Shown: piece after piece, positions 33,101 through 43,035 of the stretch
Numbering within the stretch: the stretch's first letter is position 1
Layout of the letters: each line of letters starts with the position of its first letter
DNA from: Euglena gracilis
Taxonomy: Eukaryota; Euglenida; Euglenophyceae; Euglenales
Direction of reading: 5' to 3'
Assembly: GCA_039621445.1 (NCBI GenBank)
Contig: CP154954.1
Coordinates: forward strand, 60,074,168 to 60,138,167
DNA length: 64,000 nucleotides
Notes under the pieces: generated by a model
What the model saw: only the letters and a program-made list of their open reading frames with translations
Told to the model about the DNA's origin: nothing
Database searches by the model: none
Translations under genes and position numbers: made by a program

Positions 33101-33841
33101 TTACAACCGCCTGCCAACATTTTCCCATGTAGAAAAGGATGTGGCCGCACTTGGTTGCGACAATCCCATCGCAATGCTCATGAGCCACATTGTTGCCATA
33201 ATGCCGGTGCTCAAAGAACCACACACCACCAACCACACACCGACCCAATACAATCACCCGTAATACATACACCGCCTCAATCTCCTGCACGCTCAACGGC
33301 GAGGAACACTGAGCCTCTGGCACGTATGCCGACACCAGCAACAACCACCAGGTCACCGGATGCTTCAGAGACCATACCAAAAGCTGCAGCAACTATTTGG
33401 AAGGCCAGGGGTGATGGTTCGTGTTTCTTTTACTGTGTGCTGGGTTCAAATATGCCGCAAGAGGCAATTGAACTGCGTAAGAGGCTAGCTAATTATATTC
33501 ATGAGAACTGGAATTCCACGCTTCCAGGATTCGATGTTCCGGTTGGGGACATTCTGATGGGAATTGGCCATCAGCGTCATCAGTACCTCACGTCTTTGGT
33601 ACCCCACGACCATTGGGCAGAGGAACCAGAGATAGTCCTACTGTGCAACATGCTGGGCATCAGGGTGAACGTTTTCCTGGAGGCGGGTGAGCATTGGCGG
33701 TTATGCACACAGTATGGGACAAGAGGGCCATTGCATTGTGTGACGTATCAACGAAGCCCCCCGCACTATGATGTTCTGAGGCAAATGCCTCCGAACGAAC
33801 TCCTGGGGCGACAAAGCAAGAGGAGAAAAATAACACAATGA
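30122..33841 (+). CDS. PIF1-type helicase with zinc-knuckle repeats and OTU domain (Helitron-like)
   Basis: The frame is open from inside the satellite (29939) to a TGA at 33839; real protein character starts at about 30122, after a CTCTTTAG that could be a splice acceptor, so the true start is unknown and 5' truncation by the satellite is likely. In the 1300-codon frame: an acidic stretch, a region of about 150 residues with HDRHLLAGKWVQ and KDIWATYIMTVIVPW, then a superfamily 1B helicase: Walker A GPGTGKST (~505-512), Walker B LLIDEM (~589-594), GDFVQIPPV, TLHTQHRAKD, GCPITLTHNIRP and YVGISRVRS. Two C-x3-C-x9-H-x3-H-x4-C-like repeats begin CRKGCG (~1028, ~1063). Last is an OTU domain: GDGSCFFY with D1159 and C1162, and PPHYDV with H1276. 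PIF1 plus OTU is known from Helitrons and Helentrons; the HUH Rep domain is not in the frame. The palindrome array begins just after the stop. Codon use is balanced, unlike the flanks, suggesting a fairly recent copy. Confidence 0.88.
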   Translation, partial: LDCLFPAPEPGGTSVGACADDYCADSDDHSDEDVSQDTDGSDAEQREHQQLEQALEENVLPKKVRPQHCTDPFVEDGSTTELISLDYDGKTIIVGFPAAYNYALRGGELEHISALEYATHFTLHNNTEDIEQDSTHARPHNAAFNLHDRHLLAGKWVQKAGSQFRCPVMAGKKLPKWPGDDGTQEAKDIWATYIMTVIVPWSIDNPPQLTWDHFRQWLSKSSQENASYLDRARHAFVQRLQVGATGKKDTAIMANIIRQRNKKQWGIPHPLDVDFNAQNEKTALRDLQKQGKMDLFNETLHNIHEGLQRQTRDQRSCSRTCATENFQFIWRGIYKAKSPANSTGAALPIYEATGQNPFNEHVPFMQMLRDVYIALRTDLNPIPKEQEQHTTGPNTHQHPVEQHLPVLLTNEQELIVNQLFDYAQLASTCDTSAMPKAPLIAIHAGPGTGKSTLARVLQQRLSASFGSNVLRFMAPSGVAACNLHKGSTCHHGVGLSVFGEEGGDEAWKELGKDKLYKLRIQFLDCKVLLIDEMSMLTCKMLRDIDKRMRKVCNNTTEPFGGMCVVLMGDFVQIPPVGGGDLYIQPRSQAASSLDALEGYNLFRTFKIVTLHTQHRAKDPSHMQAIAAFRDWSIQGLQIRDKFCATLKLISTTDTAHDPSWTSALIVSTDRKCVHMVNEVMIQVFASTVNRPIIKWKMPLKTDIASRFSTNLKDSIYHSVKDLWAHVVIGCPITLTHNIRPERGLSNGTRGHVHSIVLNEEEPHETLQAIQAATGGDIVTLLHAPSVVNVSVPRDDTESIALYMTPTGERVVPLFPIPREVNVARYIQLPCKNKGNITVLAHPFHLLFATTYHGVQCRTLDKVILCVDHPISPPLSYNAFYVGISRVRSTSDIRLIQLRSADTIIQVTERLRSLVPRAQMVNYMCQHKSMPLTFEFLQRSYSHVGIIYNKKGANKLCTRTNPAHLLQCRKGCGQGFQKNEHRNEHEKGCSVLTTLQPPANIFPCRKGCGRTWLRQSHRNAHEPHCCHNAGAQRTTHHQPHTDPIQSPVIHTPPQSPARSTARNTEPLARMPTPATTTRSPDASETIPKAAATIWKARGDGSCFFYCVLGSNMPQEAIELRKRLANYIHENWNSTLPGFDVPVGDILMGIGHQRHQYLTSLVPHDHWAEEPEIVLLCNMLGIRVNVFLEAGEHWRLCTQYGTRGPLHCVTYQRSPPHYDVLRQMPPNELLGRQSKRRKITQ

Positions 33842-33849
33842 TGACAGGA

Positions 33850-36500
33850 ATCCCCCCCCCCGATAACCATCATTCCATTGCCAACAGAAGAGTGCAGGAG
33901 CTGCACCGAGACAATGCATCCATTTGTACTCCCCCCCCACTGGCCATCACCCAATGGCCATCATTCAATTCGCTACGCATGAGTGCAGCATCTGCACCCA
34001 GAGAATGCAAAATGGACCCCCCCCCCCCCCCCCCCACCCCCCCCCCCCCCCCCCCCCCCCCCCCATGAGCGAGAAGCCCCCCCCCAAATTCCATGATTCC
34101 ATTGCCATTAGACGCGTGCAGGAGCTACACCGAGAGAATGGAAATGGCATTGCCACTTGTACTGCTCCCACTGTCCATCCTTCCACTGCTTTTGCCCGAG
34201 TGCACGATGTGCACCCACAGAATGGAAACCCAAATCCCATTTATCCACACCCAATGGCCATCATTCAATTGCCTACGCATGAGTGCAGGACCTGCACCCA
34301 AAGAATGCACATGGCATCAGCGGTGCTCCCCCCCCAAATGCCATGATTCCATTGCCATTAGACGCGTGCAGGAGCTGCACCGAGAGAATGGAAATGGCAT
34401 TGCCACTTGTACTGCTCCCACTGTCCATCCTTCCACTGCTTTTGCCCGAGTGCACGATGTGCACCCACAGAATGGAAACCCAAATCCCATTTATCCACAC
34501 CCAATGGCCATCATTCAATTGCCTACGCATGAGTGCAGGACCTGCACCCAAAGAATGCAGATGGCACCAGCGGTGCTCCCCCCCCAAATGCCATGATTCC
34601 AAATGCCATTGGACGCGTGCAGGAGCTGCACCGAGAGAATGGACATGGCATTGCCACTTGTACTGCCCCCACTGTCCATCCTTCCACTGCTTTTGCCCGA
34701 GTGCACGATGTGCACCTACAGATTGGAAACACAAATCCCATTTATCCACACCCAATGGCCATCATTCAATTGCCTACGCATGAGTGCAGGACCTGCACCC
34801 AAAGCATGCAAATGGCATCAGCAATACTCCCCCCCCAAATGCCATGTTTCCAAATGCCATTGGACGCGTGCAGGAGCTGCACCGAGAGAATGGACATGGC
34901 ATTGCCACTTGTACTGACCCCACTGTCCATCCTTCCACTGCTTTTGCCCGAGTGCACGATGTGCACCCACAGAATGGAAACACAAATCCCATTTATCCAC
35001 ACCCAATGGCCATCATTCAATTGCCTACGCATGAGTGCAGGACCTGCACCCAAAGCATGCAAATGGCATCAGCAATACTCCCCCCCAAATGCCATGTTTC
35101 CAAATGCCATTGGACGCGTGCAGGAGCTGCACCGAGACAATGGAAATGGCATTGCCACTTGTGCTGCCCCCTTTGGCCATCCTTCCACTGGTTTTGCCCG
35201 AGTGCACGATGTGCACCCACAGAATGGAAACACAAAATCCCATTTATTGGCCATCATTCAATTGCCTACGCATGAGTGCAGGACCTGCACCCGGAGAATA
35301 GCATCAGCGGTACTCCCCCCCCAAATGCCATGATTCCATTGCCATTGGACGCGTGCAGGAGCTGCACCGCTTGTACTCCCCCCCACTGTCCATCCTTCCA
35401 CTGGTTTTGCCCGAGTGCACGATGTGCACCCACAGAATGGAAACCCAAATCCCATTTATCCACACCCAATGGCCATCCTTCAATTGCCTACGCATGCGTG
35501 CAGGACCTGCACCCAGAGGAGATCAGGCAGTAGACTTTGGTCATTTTGACCCCCCCTCCCCCCCCCCCTATGGTGAAGTTCACCGTTTGAAAGTTCACCG
35601 GGGGGTCCCGGACCCCCTCCCCCCCCCCTCTGCCTAACCCATCGGTGAACTTCACCGGTGAAGTTCACCAAGAGAGTACTTTTTTCGCCAAAAATGGCCA
35701 AAAATGACATTTTGGGCAAGTTTTCGGAAATTTCGATAAAATTCCATGAAGCATCAACCTCAAAATGACCATTTTGAGAGGAAAGGAGCAAAATTTTACC
35801 CATGAAAATTTCACCCCCAACCGTCAAAACGGTGAAGTTCACCGGTGAACTTCACCGGTGAACTTCACCGCCGAAAGTACCCCCCCCCCCCCCCCCAGGG
35901 GAATGTTCACCGGTGAACATTCACCGGGGGGGGTCCACAGCCCCCCCCCCCCCACCCCTGCCTAACCTCCAGAGATTGCAAATGGCATCAGTGCTACCGC
36001 ACCCCCCAATTGCCATGCTTCCATTGCCATTAGACGCGTGCAGGAGCTGCACCGAGAGAATGGAAATGGCATAACCGCTTGTACTCCCCCCCACTATCCA
36101 TCAATAAACCGGTTATGCCCGAGTGCACAATGTGCACCCGGGGATAGGAAATGCAATTCCCATTCAGCCACACCCAACGGCCGTCATTCACTTCCCTGCG
36201 CATGTGTGCAGGACCTGCACCCACAGAATGCAAATTGCATAACCGTCTGAGCCATCATTCCGACACATGAGTGCAGGACCGGCAATCAGAGATTAGAAAT
36301 GCAAACGCCAGTTCTCCGTGCCCATCATGCCCATCATTCTACCTACACATGCCCTCCAGCCATCCCTCTTCCTCCACACGAGTGCACAATGTGCACTTAC
36401 ATATTGGAAATTTAAGTCCCGGTTGCCCCCCCCCAAACCCATCATTCACCTACCGACACATGAGTGCAGGACCTGTCCGTCGTACCCCCCCAATGATGGC
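33850..36500 (+). repeat. iteron-like array of GTGCAS-NNN-STGCAC palindromes
   Basis: About two dozen palindromes of the form GTGCAGGAGCTGCAC, GTGCACGATGTGCAC and GTGCAGGACCTGCAC occur in the fixed order A-B-C, about 83 bp apart, giving a ~250-bp higher repeat (A at 34367, 34618, 34869, 35120, 35353; B at 34200, 34450, 35202; C at 34281, 34531, 34783). Each is followed by a purine-rich AGAATGGAAATGGCA-like tail. Copies after 35975 are more diverged. A 45-base poly-C run (34018-34063) and a transposon (35519-35969) interrupt it. ORFs here are repeat translation. Confidence 0.9.
35519..35969. mobile_element. 451-bp transposon inserted in the palindrome array
   Basis: Ends GAGATCAGGCAG and CTGCCTAACCTC are near-complementary, and CAGAG is duplicated on both sides (35514-35518, 35970-35974). 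The array sequence resumes correctly after it. Interior has GGTGAAGTTCACC / GGTGAACTTCACC palindromes repeated at least six times and poly-C runs; no ORF with meaning. The superfamily is not clear from these ends. Confidence 0.75.
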
Positions 36501-36860
36501 ATACATGGCACATATGTGCAGTGCCATGTATGCACTCAATCAAACTCCGCCTCTCTGCAAAGGCAGAGAGGTCTCCGGTACCCAGAGCCGGGGATACCCA
36601 AGCTGATGATACCCTGTAAAGGGGCGGTGCGAACGCTGGATAAAAGCACCTGGGCCGCATACCCAACTGTTCAGAGGTGCCCAGCATCCCCCCCCTAAAC
36701 GTCACATCCTCCTCTCTCATCATCATCCCACGCACGTCACGTCGCTTTCATTACCGTTACGTAGCGAACGGTCATACAGCCCGCGTGTGTCAACAGCCGG
36801 TGCGCGCTTATTAAGAGCTCAGCACTATTCAAAACCTGGTTAGGAGTAACCCCCCCCCCC
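36501..36860. other. unique sequence with GAGCTCAGC inverted end
   Basis: Follows the palindrome array. Contains a small hairpin (ACCGTT ... AACGGT, 36753-36772) and GCGCGCTTATTAAGAGC then TCAGCACTATTCAAAACCTGG (36804-36841), which reappears inverted at 51931-51975. It may be the far end of the helicase-bearing element, but no diagnostic Helitron CTRR end was confirmed. Confidence 0.45.
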
Positions 36861-38222
36861 CTAATTGTCCCCCCCCCCCTAATTGGCCAGAAGGGGGGTC
36901 CGGGCCGCCCAGAGGGCGGCCAAATAGAGGGGGGGGGGGTTGGTAAACACCCTCAGATGGAAATCTTTGGTTGGTGGGGGTCGGTGGGCCCTTGATGGGG
37001 TCTGGAGGGGTAAAAAACCAATGATGAAACCGGGATTACAGCCTCAAATAGCAAAATCCCTTCTGTTTTGGCAACATACTCGGGGGCTAAGTCGTTTTTG
37101 TGGCTCACTTTGGCATAGGCGGGGGGGGCTCTGCGCCCCCCACCCCCCCCCCTCAAATGACAAAATCCCTTCTTTGTTGGCAACGTACTTGGAGGGCTGA
37201 GGGCTAAGGGCGAAATTTTGACATTAAATTGAAAATCCAATGGGGAGAGGTGTTCTTTTGCCAAAAGTGGCCCAAAATGGACATCCCCCCCCCCAAGTTT
37301 TTGCATATTCACCCCCGATTGGGGGGTTCTGGAGCCATTTGGGTGGGTTTTTACTGGTGTTGAGGTGATTTGGAGGAGCCCAAACCGCGGTTGTCACTGC
37401 GGTTACACCGCGGTTACACCGCGGTTACGTGGGCAAGGTGCCTTGCAAGGTAGTGGAGGCAGAGTTTCGGGGGCGTCGGTAAAATGGGAAATCCCCCCAA
37501 AGTAAGGCCACCCGAAAAAATGGTAACCCCCCCAAATAACCCCCCCCCCCCCCCCGGTGTGCTATTTGGGCACATGAGCTGGGGCCCCAGGGGGGGGGTA
37601 GCCTAGTCCGAGTCCGTTCTCCATTGAAAATCCAGCGTAAAAGAGAGTTTGGAATTTTTTTTGCAAACAGGATTTGCACCCCAAATACAAATTCAGCTGG
37701 CTTCGAAAACTCAGATTCAAAACACGTTTGGCCGCGGTCAAACGATTAGAAGGCCACAAGGAAACATCTCGATTGTATGCATCTGCACTCTTTGGTTTTT
37801 TCAAACTACCCTCACCCCCCCCCCCTCAAAGTGGCCACCCTCCAGGCACCTTGGGACCCCAAAACGGCCACTCTGGGGGAAGGGACACTTTGGGGGGGGG
37901 TCAATTTTTGGGCTCAAGCGCCTTCGGCGCCAAAAGAAAGCGGCCACTTTGGGGGGGGGGAACCAAATTGGCCAAAACATTTTGGCCACTCTGAGGGGGG
38001 GGACACTTTGAGGGGGGGTGAGGGTGCCACCCCACCAACGCCCTGAAAACCCCCTAGGGGGTGTCATTTATGGGGTGTCACTTATGTGCGGTGCCCAAAA
38101 AAGCAAGGTAAACCCCTTGGCAGCAAGACTGGGCAAATTTCACGATTTTTTATTTTTTCAGAAAATTTCAAAATTTTAAAAATTTCAATATTTTCACTGA
38201 AAAAAATAGGAGAATCCTACTA
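36861..38222. repeat. dispersed repeats and poly-C elements
   Basis: 36930-37320 (ACCCTCAGATGGAAATCTTT ... GGGGTTCTGGAGCCATTT) is repeated at 42210-42800, where an internal GGCAACATACTCGGGGGCTAA unit is amplified. 37840-38000 repeats GGCCACTCTGGGGG / GGCCACTTTGGGGG words around CGCCTTCGGCGCC, as at 22835-22925. No gene; plus and minus ORFs conflict. Confidence 0.6.
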
Positions 38223-38363
38223 GGAAATACCCAAGCGGCCGTTCCTTCTGAGCGCTCATTGCAGGTCCTCAAGGAGACGGAGTTTCAACTCAATCGTTGC
38301 CACAAATGTTTGTTGCAATTATTGTTCACTGGGATGATATGCAGAAGGCATTTGGAGGATTAA
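38223..38363 (+). pseudogene. possible hAT transposase C-terminal remnant
   Basis: Reads GNTQAAVPSERSLQVLKETE then FQLNRCHKCLLQLLF before a stop. PSERS-x-x-V-L-K followed by a basic/Asn pair resembles the hAT dimerisation start (PSERSFS...RNRL). Shorter and weaker than the 17.4-kb copy. A further plus frame at 38426-38600 (MAIGYIALNIVDSLLQMRKT) is coding-like, but its family is unknown. Confidence 0.35.
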
Positions 38364-38865
38364 AAGAGTGGCAGTGGAGTTCAACTTCATAAATAGTTCG
38401 ACCTTGTGTTATCTGACGTTCTGGGATGGCCATTGGCTACATCGCTTTGAACATTGTGGACAGCCTGCTGCAGATGCGAAAGACAGTGGATGAGATACTG
38501 GTGAAAACTTTGTGTTGGATTTGTATTGCCAAGCTCCCCATGACAAAGGGTTGCCAAACAATTCTGTCTGTGAATTTTCATTTTTCTCTGCTTTAGATGT
38601 CACAGTTGTTGAAAGTATGTGCTTGGGTAATGAGATCATTGGAAGGACATGATGATGAGCCATTGGAAGCATTAATAATCTGGACCTGAGCATGTCCCTG
38701 CAAAACTGCTCCATTTTGTTTTTATTGCAAGCCGAGGCAATGCGTGTATTTTCTGATTCTGCTGTGATTGCCGTTTTGTTTGTCTGTCCAAAATGGTGAT
38801 CTGGTGGTAATTGTAATTCTGGTGGTAATTGGTGGTAAGAAGTAATTCTGATTTGTTGTTTTGGT

Positions 38866-39275
38866 AGGTGCTGGCCAATTTTGGGCCACAGATGGTGGTG
38901 GCCAGTTTTTGGCCACAGGTGCTTGCCAGTTTTTGGCCACAAAGCGCTGGCCAGTTTTGGGCCACATGTGCTGGCCAGTTTTTGGCCACGGGTGCTTGCC
39001 AGTTTTGGGCCACAAAGTGCTGGCCGGTTTTGGGCCACAGGTGCTGGCCGGTTTTTGGCCACGGGTGCTGGCCGGTTTTGGGCCACAGGTGGTGGACAGT
39101 TTTGGGCCACGGGTGCTGGCCAGTTTTGGGCCACATGTGCTGGCCAGTTTTTGGCCACGGGTGCTGGCCAGTTTTGGGCCACAGGTGCTGGCCAGTTTTT
39201 TGGCCACAGGTGTTGGTCAACAGGTGTTGGTCAGTTTTTGGCCACACGTGGTGGCCGTTTTTGGCCACGAGTGCT
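38866..39275 (+). repeat. ~25-bp minisatellite GGTGCTGGCCAGTTTTGGGC
   Basis: Some 16 units of GGTGCTGGCCAGTTTT(G/T)GGCCAC(A/G). TGGCC/GGCCA palindromes recur every ~12 bp. It is stop-poor in all frames, giving spurious Trp/Pro-rich ORFs on both strands. Confidence 0.95.
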
Positions 39276-39599
39276 GGTAAAGTAAAAGATAGACTCGTCC
39301 CGTACACGAGAGATGAACGCAACTCTTCCGTGCTTTCAATAGGGACAACGAAGGAAATACGTCTTCCATACTAAGGACGAGTGAAATTTTTGAAAAAAAT
39401 GCGTGAAATTTTCAACGGCCGGCCATAAATTTCACGATGGAAAATTTTCACGAGCGAATTGAATGCCTAGTCTTGCTTGGCAGGTCATCGTCTGAAAAAA
39501 ATTCCGACCTGGGAAGGGGTAGTGTCACTTATGGGGGGGGGGTGTTTTCCGGGGTGGTACTTTTCTTTTTGCAACTGCATACTGCAAACTGGCGATGCA

Positions 39600-39865
39600 A
39601 CAGGAAAGGGATTGGGGGGTCGGCACGCCGTGGCGAGGGGTCCGGCTAGGGGGGGGGAGGGGGGGTTTTTGGCGTTTTTTGGCGTGGCGAGGGGGTCCCG
39701 GATGGGGGGGGGGGAGGGGTGCGCGGGGGTTTCCCAAGAAAAATTTATTTGGCGCGGCTGACATGGCGTGGCGAGGGGGTCTGAAAAGGGGGGGGAGGGG
39801 GGGGTAAAATGGCGTGGCGAGGGGGTCGGTGAGGGGGGGGGGGGGAGGGGGGGGCCGACCCCCCA
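39600..39865 (+). repeat. GGCGTGGCGAGGGG poly-G element
   Basis: The word GGCGTGGCGAGGGGTC (or close) occurs five times between G runs. The interior TTCCCAAGAAAAATTTATTTGG resembles the core of the other poly-C elements. An inverted relative with CCCCTCGCCACGCC words is at 45125-45330. Confidence 0.75.
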
Positions 39866-40167
39866 TTGCAGAGGTACTGAACATCTCCCTCCTTTTTGTT
39901 ACGCGGCCTTTCTTTTGGGTCTGACACAGGCTTTTTTTGAGATATAAGTGGGCGTATGGGCGAATTTGCCGAGGGAAAATGGGCTGAAAAAAATGTATTG
40001 ATTTTTCCAACATTTTTTCCCCCATGAAAATTGCCGTCCCGACCCGAAAATTGGCCAAAAAACGACTTTTTTCGGGTTGGAGGAAGACATAGTTTCTTTG
40101 GAATGGAAGACATGAAGCTGCAAAGAAGGTTGGGTGATAAAGCATCCAACAAACACGGGCACACCCT

Positions 40168-40220
40168 GGTCGCTGAGCTCTTATCTCTTTAGAGTAAGAG
40201 CGAAGCTTACCACCCCGGCG
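40168..40220 (+). repeat. third copy of the GCTGAGCTCTTAT hairpin end
   Basis: CGCTGAGCTCTTATCTCTTT-AGAGTAAGAGCGAAGC-TTACCACC matches the outer ends at 24371 and 54607, here without the rest of the arm. Confidence 0.7.
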
Positions 40221-40243
40221 ACAGGGGGTCGGCCCCCCCCCCA

Positions 40244-40276
<33 letters not shown>

Positions 40277-40287
40277 CCCCCCCCACG

Positions 40288-40430
40288 GTTTCAAAAACTG
40301 TGTCCCGAACGCCGGTGCGGGCGTGAGACCTGTGCCTAGGACGCCGGTTCGGGCTACTGCCCGAACCGGCGTCCTAGGCACAGGTTTCACGCCCGAACCG
40401 GCGTTTGGGACACAGTTCTCGATATAATGT
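40288..40430. mobile_element. foldback element, ~58-bp arms
   Basis: Arms with AACTGTGTCCCGAACGCCGG, CGTGAGACCTGTGCCTAGGA and CGCCGGTTCGGGC fold back onto the complementary right half around a TACT loop at about 40356. The right end is the TATATCGAGAACTGTGTC terminus in minus orientation (40409-40426). Confidence 0.8.
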
Positions 40431-40499
40431 AGAGGAAACACATTGGAATGACCTTGAAACTGTCAAAAAGCATCCCGTATTGGAAAAAAAATTAAAACC

Positions 40500-41890
40500 T
40501 ATTGTCTGGGCACGACGCCTGTCTTGAAATTCTACTGACATTAACGGAATGGAAATCGACCGACATAAACGGGCGCCTGAATGGAAATCGACTGACATGA
40601 ACAATTTCAGCCTGAAAATCTGTTGCTGGTCAGATTGGGAATTTTTAGTGACTTTTTGGACATTTTGGATTTCCCTTTTTTTCGACATTTTTGGTCCTAT
40701 GGGGTTGTGGAGGCGTTATGGACCAGACAAAAACCAAATTTTGCGGTCAGGTGATCACAGCTGGCGGAACTTTGGATGGAACAGACGGAAGGACGGAACT
40801 TAAGATTATCATTTTCTAGAACTTCAGAAAAAGAATTCGGCAAATTTGTCCTGAACCAGTTGTCATCACTGGTCATCTGAAAGAAAAGCTTTCGGGTGAG
40901 GAGTGATTTGGCATTGTTAAACCTATTTTCTAGGCTCGACGCCTGTATTGCAACTCTATTCTATTGCAAGGCTGTGTTCATAGCAACATGGCTTTGTTCA
41001 AAATCTGTGCTTCTAAAAAAAAACACAGACTCTGACCTGGGTCTGTGTTTCGAAACGCTGAGTCTGTTTCTGAGTTTTGGAACACAGACTCAGGTCAGAG
41101 TCTGCGTTTAAGACACAGTTCTTGATATAATGTCGGTCGATTTCCATTCAGGCGCCCGCTAATGTCAGTTGATTTCCATTCAGGCGCCCGTTAATGGGCC
41201 AAAAACCCCCTTTATGACCATATTTCTGTCTAGGCGGTTGGGTCGAATGAATATCAAGACAGGCGTCGGGCCCAGACAAAATAGGTTTTAGAAAAATCGA
41301 CCGACACTAACACATTCAGCAGGGGCACCGGGCGGCTCGCTTCGCTCGCTCGCGCCCGGCGCCCCTGCTGAATCTGTTAGTGTCGGTCGATTTTTGTGTT
41401 AAAACCTATTTTCTGGGCCCGACGCATGTCTTGAAATTCTACTGACATTAACGGATTTCAGGCTGAAATTGTTTATGTCAGTCGATTTCCATTCAGGCGC
41501 CCGTTTATGTCGGTCGATTTCCATTCAGGCGCCCGTTTATGTCAGTCGATTTCCATTCCGTTGAAATATGTTGCTGGTCAGATTGGGAATTTTTAGTGAC
41601 TTTTTGGACATTTTGGATTTCCCTTTTTTTCGACATTTTTGGTCCTATGGGGTTGTGGAGGCGTTATGGACCAGACAAAAACCAAATTTTGCGGTCAGGT
41701 GATCACAGCTGGCGGAACTTTGGATGGAACTTAAGATTATCTGAAACTTCAGAAAAAGCATTCGACAAATTTGGGCCAATTCATTTGTCATCGCTGGTCG
41801 TCTGGAAGATAAGCTTTCGGGTGAGGGGTGATTTGGCAATGTTAAAACCTATTTTCTGGGCTCGACGCCTGTATTGCAATTCTATTTGGC
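40500..41890 (+). mobile_element. repeat element copies B and C (GTCGATTTCCATTCAGGCG family)
   Basis: Plus-orientation copies of the element at 21487-22630: shared blocks at 40610-40925 and 41565-41870 (TGCTGGTCAGATTGGGAATT ... GCTTTCGGGTGAGG), the CAGACTCTGACC palindromes at 41015-41110, terminus at 41112-41129, and ~33-bp CATTCAGGCGCCCGTTTATG units at 41150 and 41480-41560. Between the copies lies the 41280-41411 palindrome. Non-coding. Confidence 0.7.
41280..41411. mobile_element. solo palindromic element, copy 2
   Basis: ATAGGTTTTAGAAAAATCGA ... and ...TCGATTTTTGTGTTAAAACCTAT face each other, with TCAGCAGGGGCACCGGGCG / CGCCCGGCGCCCCTGCTGA arms and a GCTCGCTTCGCTCGCTCG centre. This is the uninterrupted form of 21057-21486. 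Confidence 0.85.
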
Positions 41891-43035
41891 TCGGCGGTAG
41901 ACTGGGGGGGGGGGGTAGTGGGTGGTCGGCCGACTAGTCGGCCGACCACCCAACTGGTCGGCCGACTAGGCCTGGTCGGCAGCTAGTCGGTGAGACAGGG
42001 GGGGGGGGGTAGTGGGTGGTCGGCGGATTAGTCGGCCGACCACCCACTCCAATGTAGTTACGGGCCAGTCTTGCCGACTTTTAAGCCCCCCCCCATGAAG
42101 AAAATTGCATGCAAATTAGTCGGTGGCTGGTCGGTGGTCATAAAAATGGTCTGTGGCGGGTCCAAACCACGCGGAAATGGTCCGGATGGGTTCAAATAAG
42201 TGCCTTACACCAACATAAACACCCTCAGATGGAAATCTTTGGTCGGTGGGGGTCGGTGGGCCCTTGATGGGGTCCGGAGGGGTAAAAAATCAATGATGAA
42301 ACTGGGATTACATGAAAATCCTTTAGAAATGCAAGCATTCTGCATCACGAGGGGCAGAAAACTCCCCCCTCCACCCCATCCGAGCCTCAGATAACAAAAT
42401 CCCTTCTGTTTTGGCAACATACTCGGGGGCTAAGTCGTTTTTGTGGCTCACTTTGGCATAGGCGGGGGGGGGGGGCTCTGCGCCCCCCCGCACCCCCCTT
42501 CAAATAACAAAATCCCTTCTATGTTGGCAACATACTCCGGGGTTAAGTCATTTTTGTGGCTCACTTTGGCATAGGGGGGGGGGGGGGGGGCTCCGCCCCC
42601 CGCACCCCCCCCCTCAAATAACAAAATCCCTTTTATGTTGGCAACATACTTGGAGGGCTAAGTCCTTTTTGTGCAAATTTTGACTCTTATTGAAAATACA
42701 ACGGGGAGAGGTGTTCTTTTGCCAAAAGTTGCCCAAAATGGACTTTTTGCCCCCAGTTTTTTTTATTCACCCCCGATTGGGGGGTTCTGGAGCCATTTGT
42801 GGTGGGTTTTGACTGGTGTTGAGGTGATTTGGACAAAAGTTTTTCCCAGGGGGGGGGCTTTAAAAGTCGGCGAGACTGCCCCGTAACTACATTAGAGTGG
42901 GTGGTCGGCCGACTCGTCGGCCGACCCCTGTCTCGCCGACTAGCTGCCGACCAGGCCTAGTCGGCCGACCAGTTGGGTGGTCGGCCGACTAGTCGGCCGA
43001 CCACCCACTGCCCCCCCCCCCCAGTCTACCGTATG
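41891..43035. repeat. GTCGGCCGAC palindrome clusters and 36.9-kb repeat copy
   Basis: 41915-42050 and 42890-43020 consist of overlapping GTCGGCCGACTAGTCGGCC palindromes next to G/C runs, inverted with respect to each other, and a third copy is at 23560-23640. Between them, 42210-42800 repeats 36930-37320. The outer pair suggests one ~1.1-kb element bounded by these palindromes. Confidence 0.65.

Noticed and set aside
33900-35333. His/Cys-rich ORFs resembling zinc-finger proteins (ECRTCTQRM repeats)
   Set aside because: Translations of the GTGCAS palindrome array; similar peptides appear in several frames and on both strands.
33850-35520. CRISPR-like array, because of regular ~83-bp palindromic repeats
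   Set aside because: Spacers are themselves repeated, the host is eukaryotic and there are no cas genes.
36804-36850. Canonical Helitron 3' end
   Set aside because: A small hairpin exists nearby, but no CTRR end with a host A-T junction could be established.
38409-39322. Trp/Pro/Lys-rich long ORFs (WPKTGQHL repeats)
   Set aside because: Translations of the 25-bp GGTGCTGGCCAGTTTT minisatellite.
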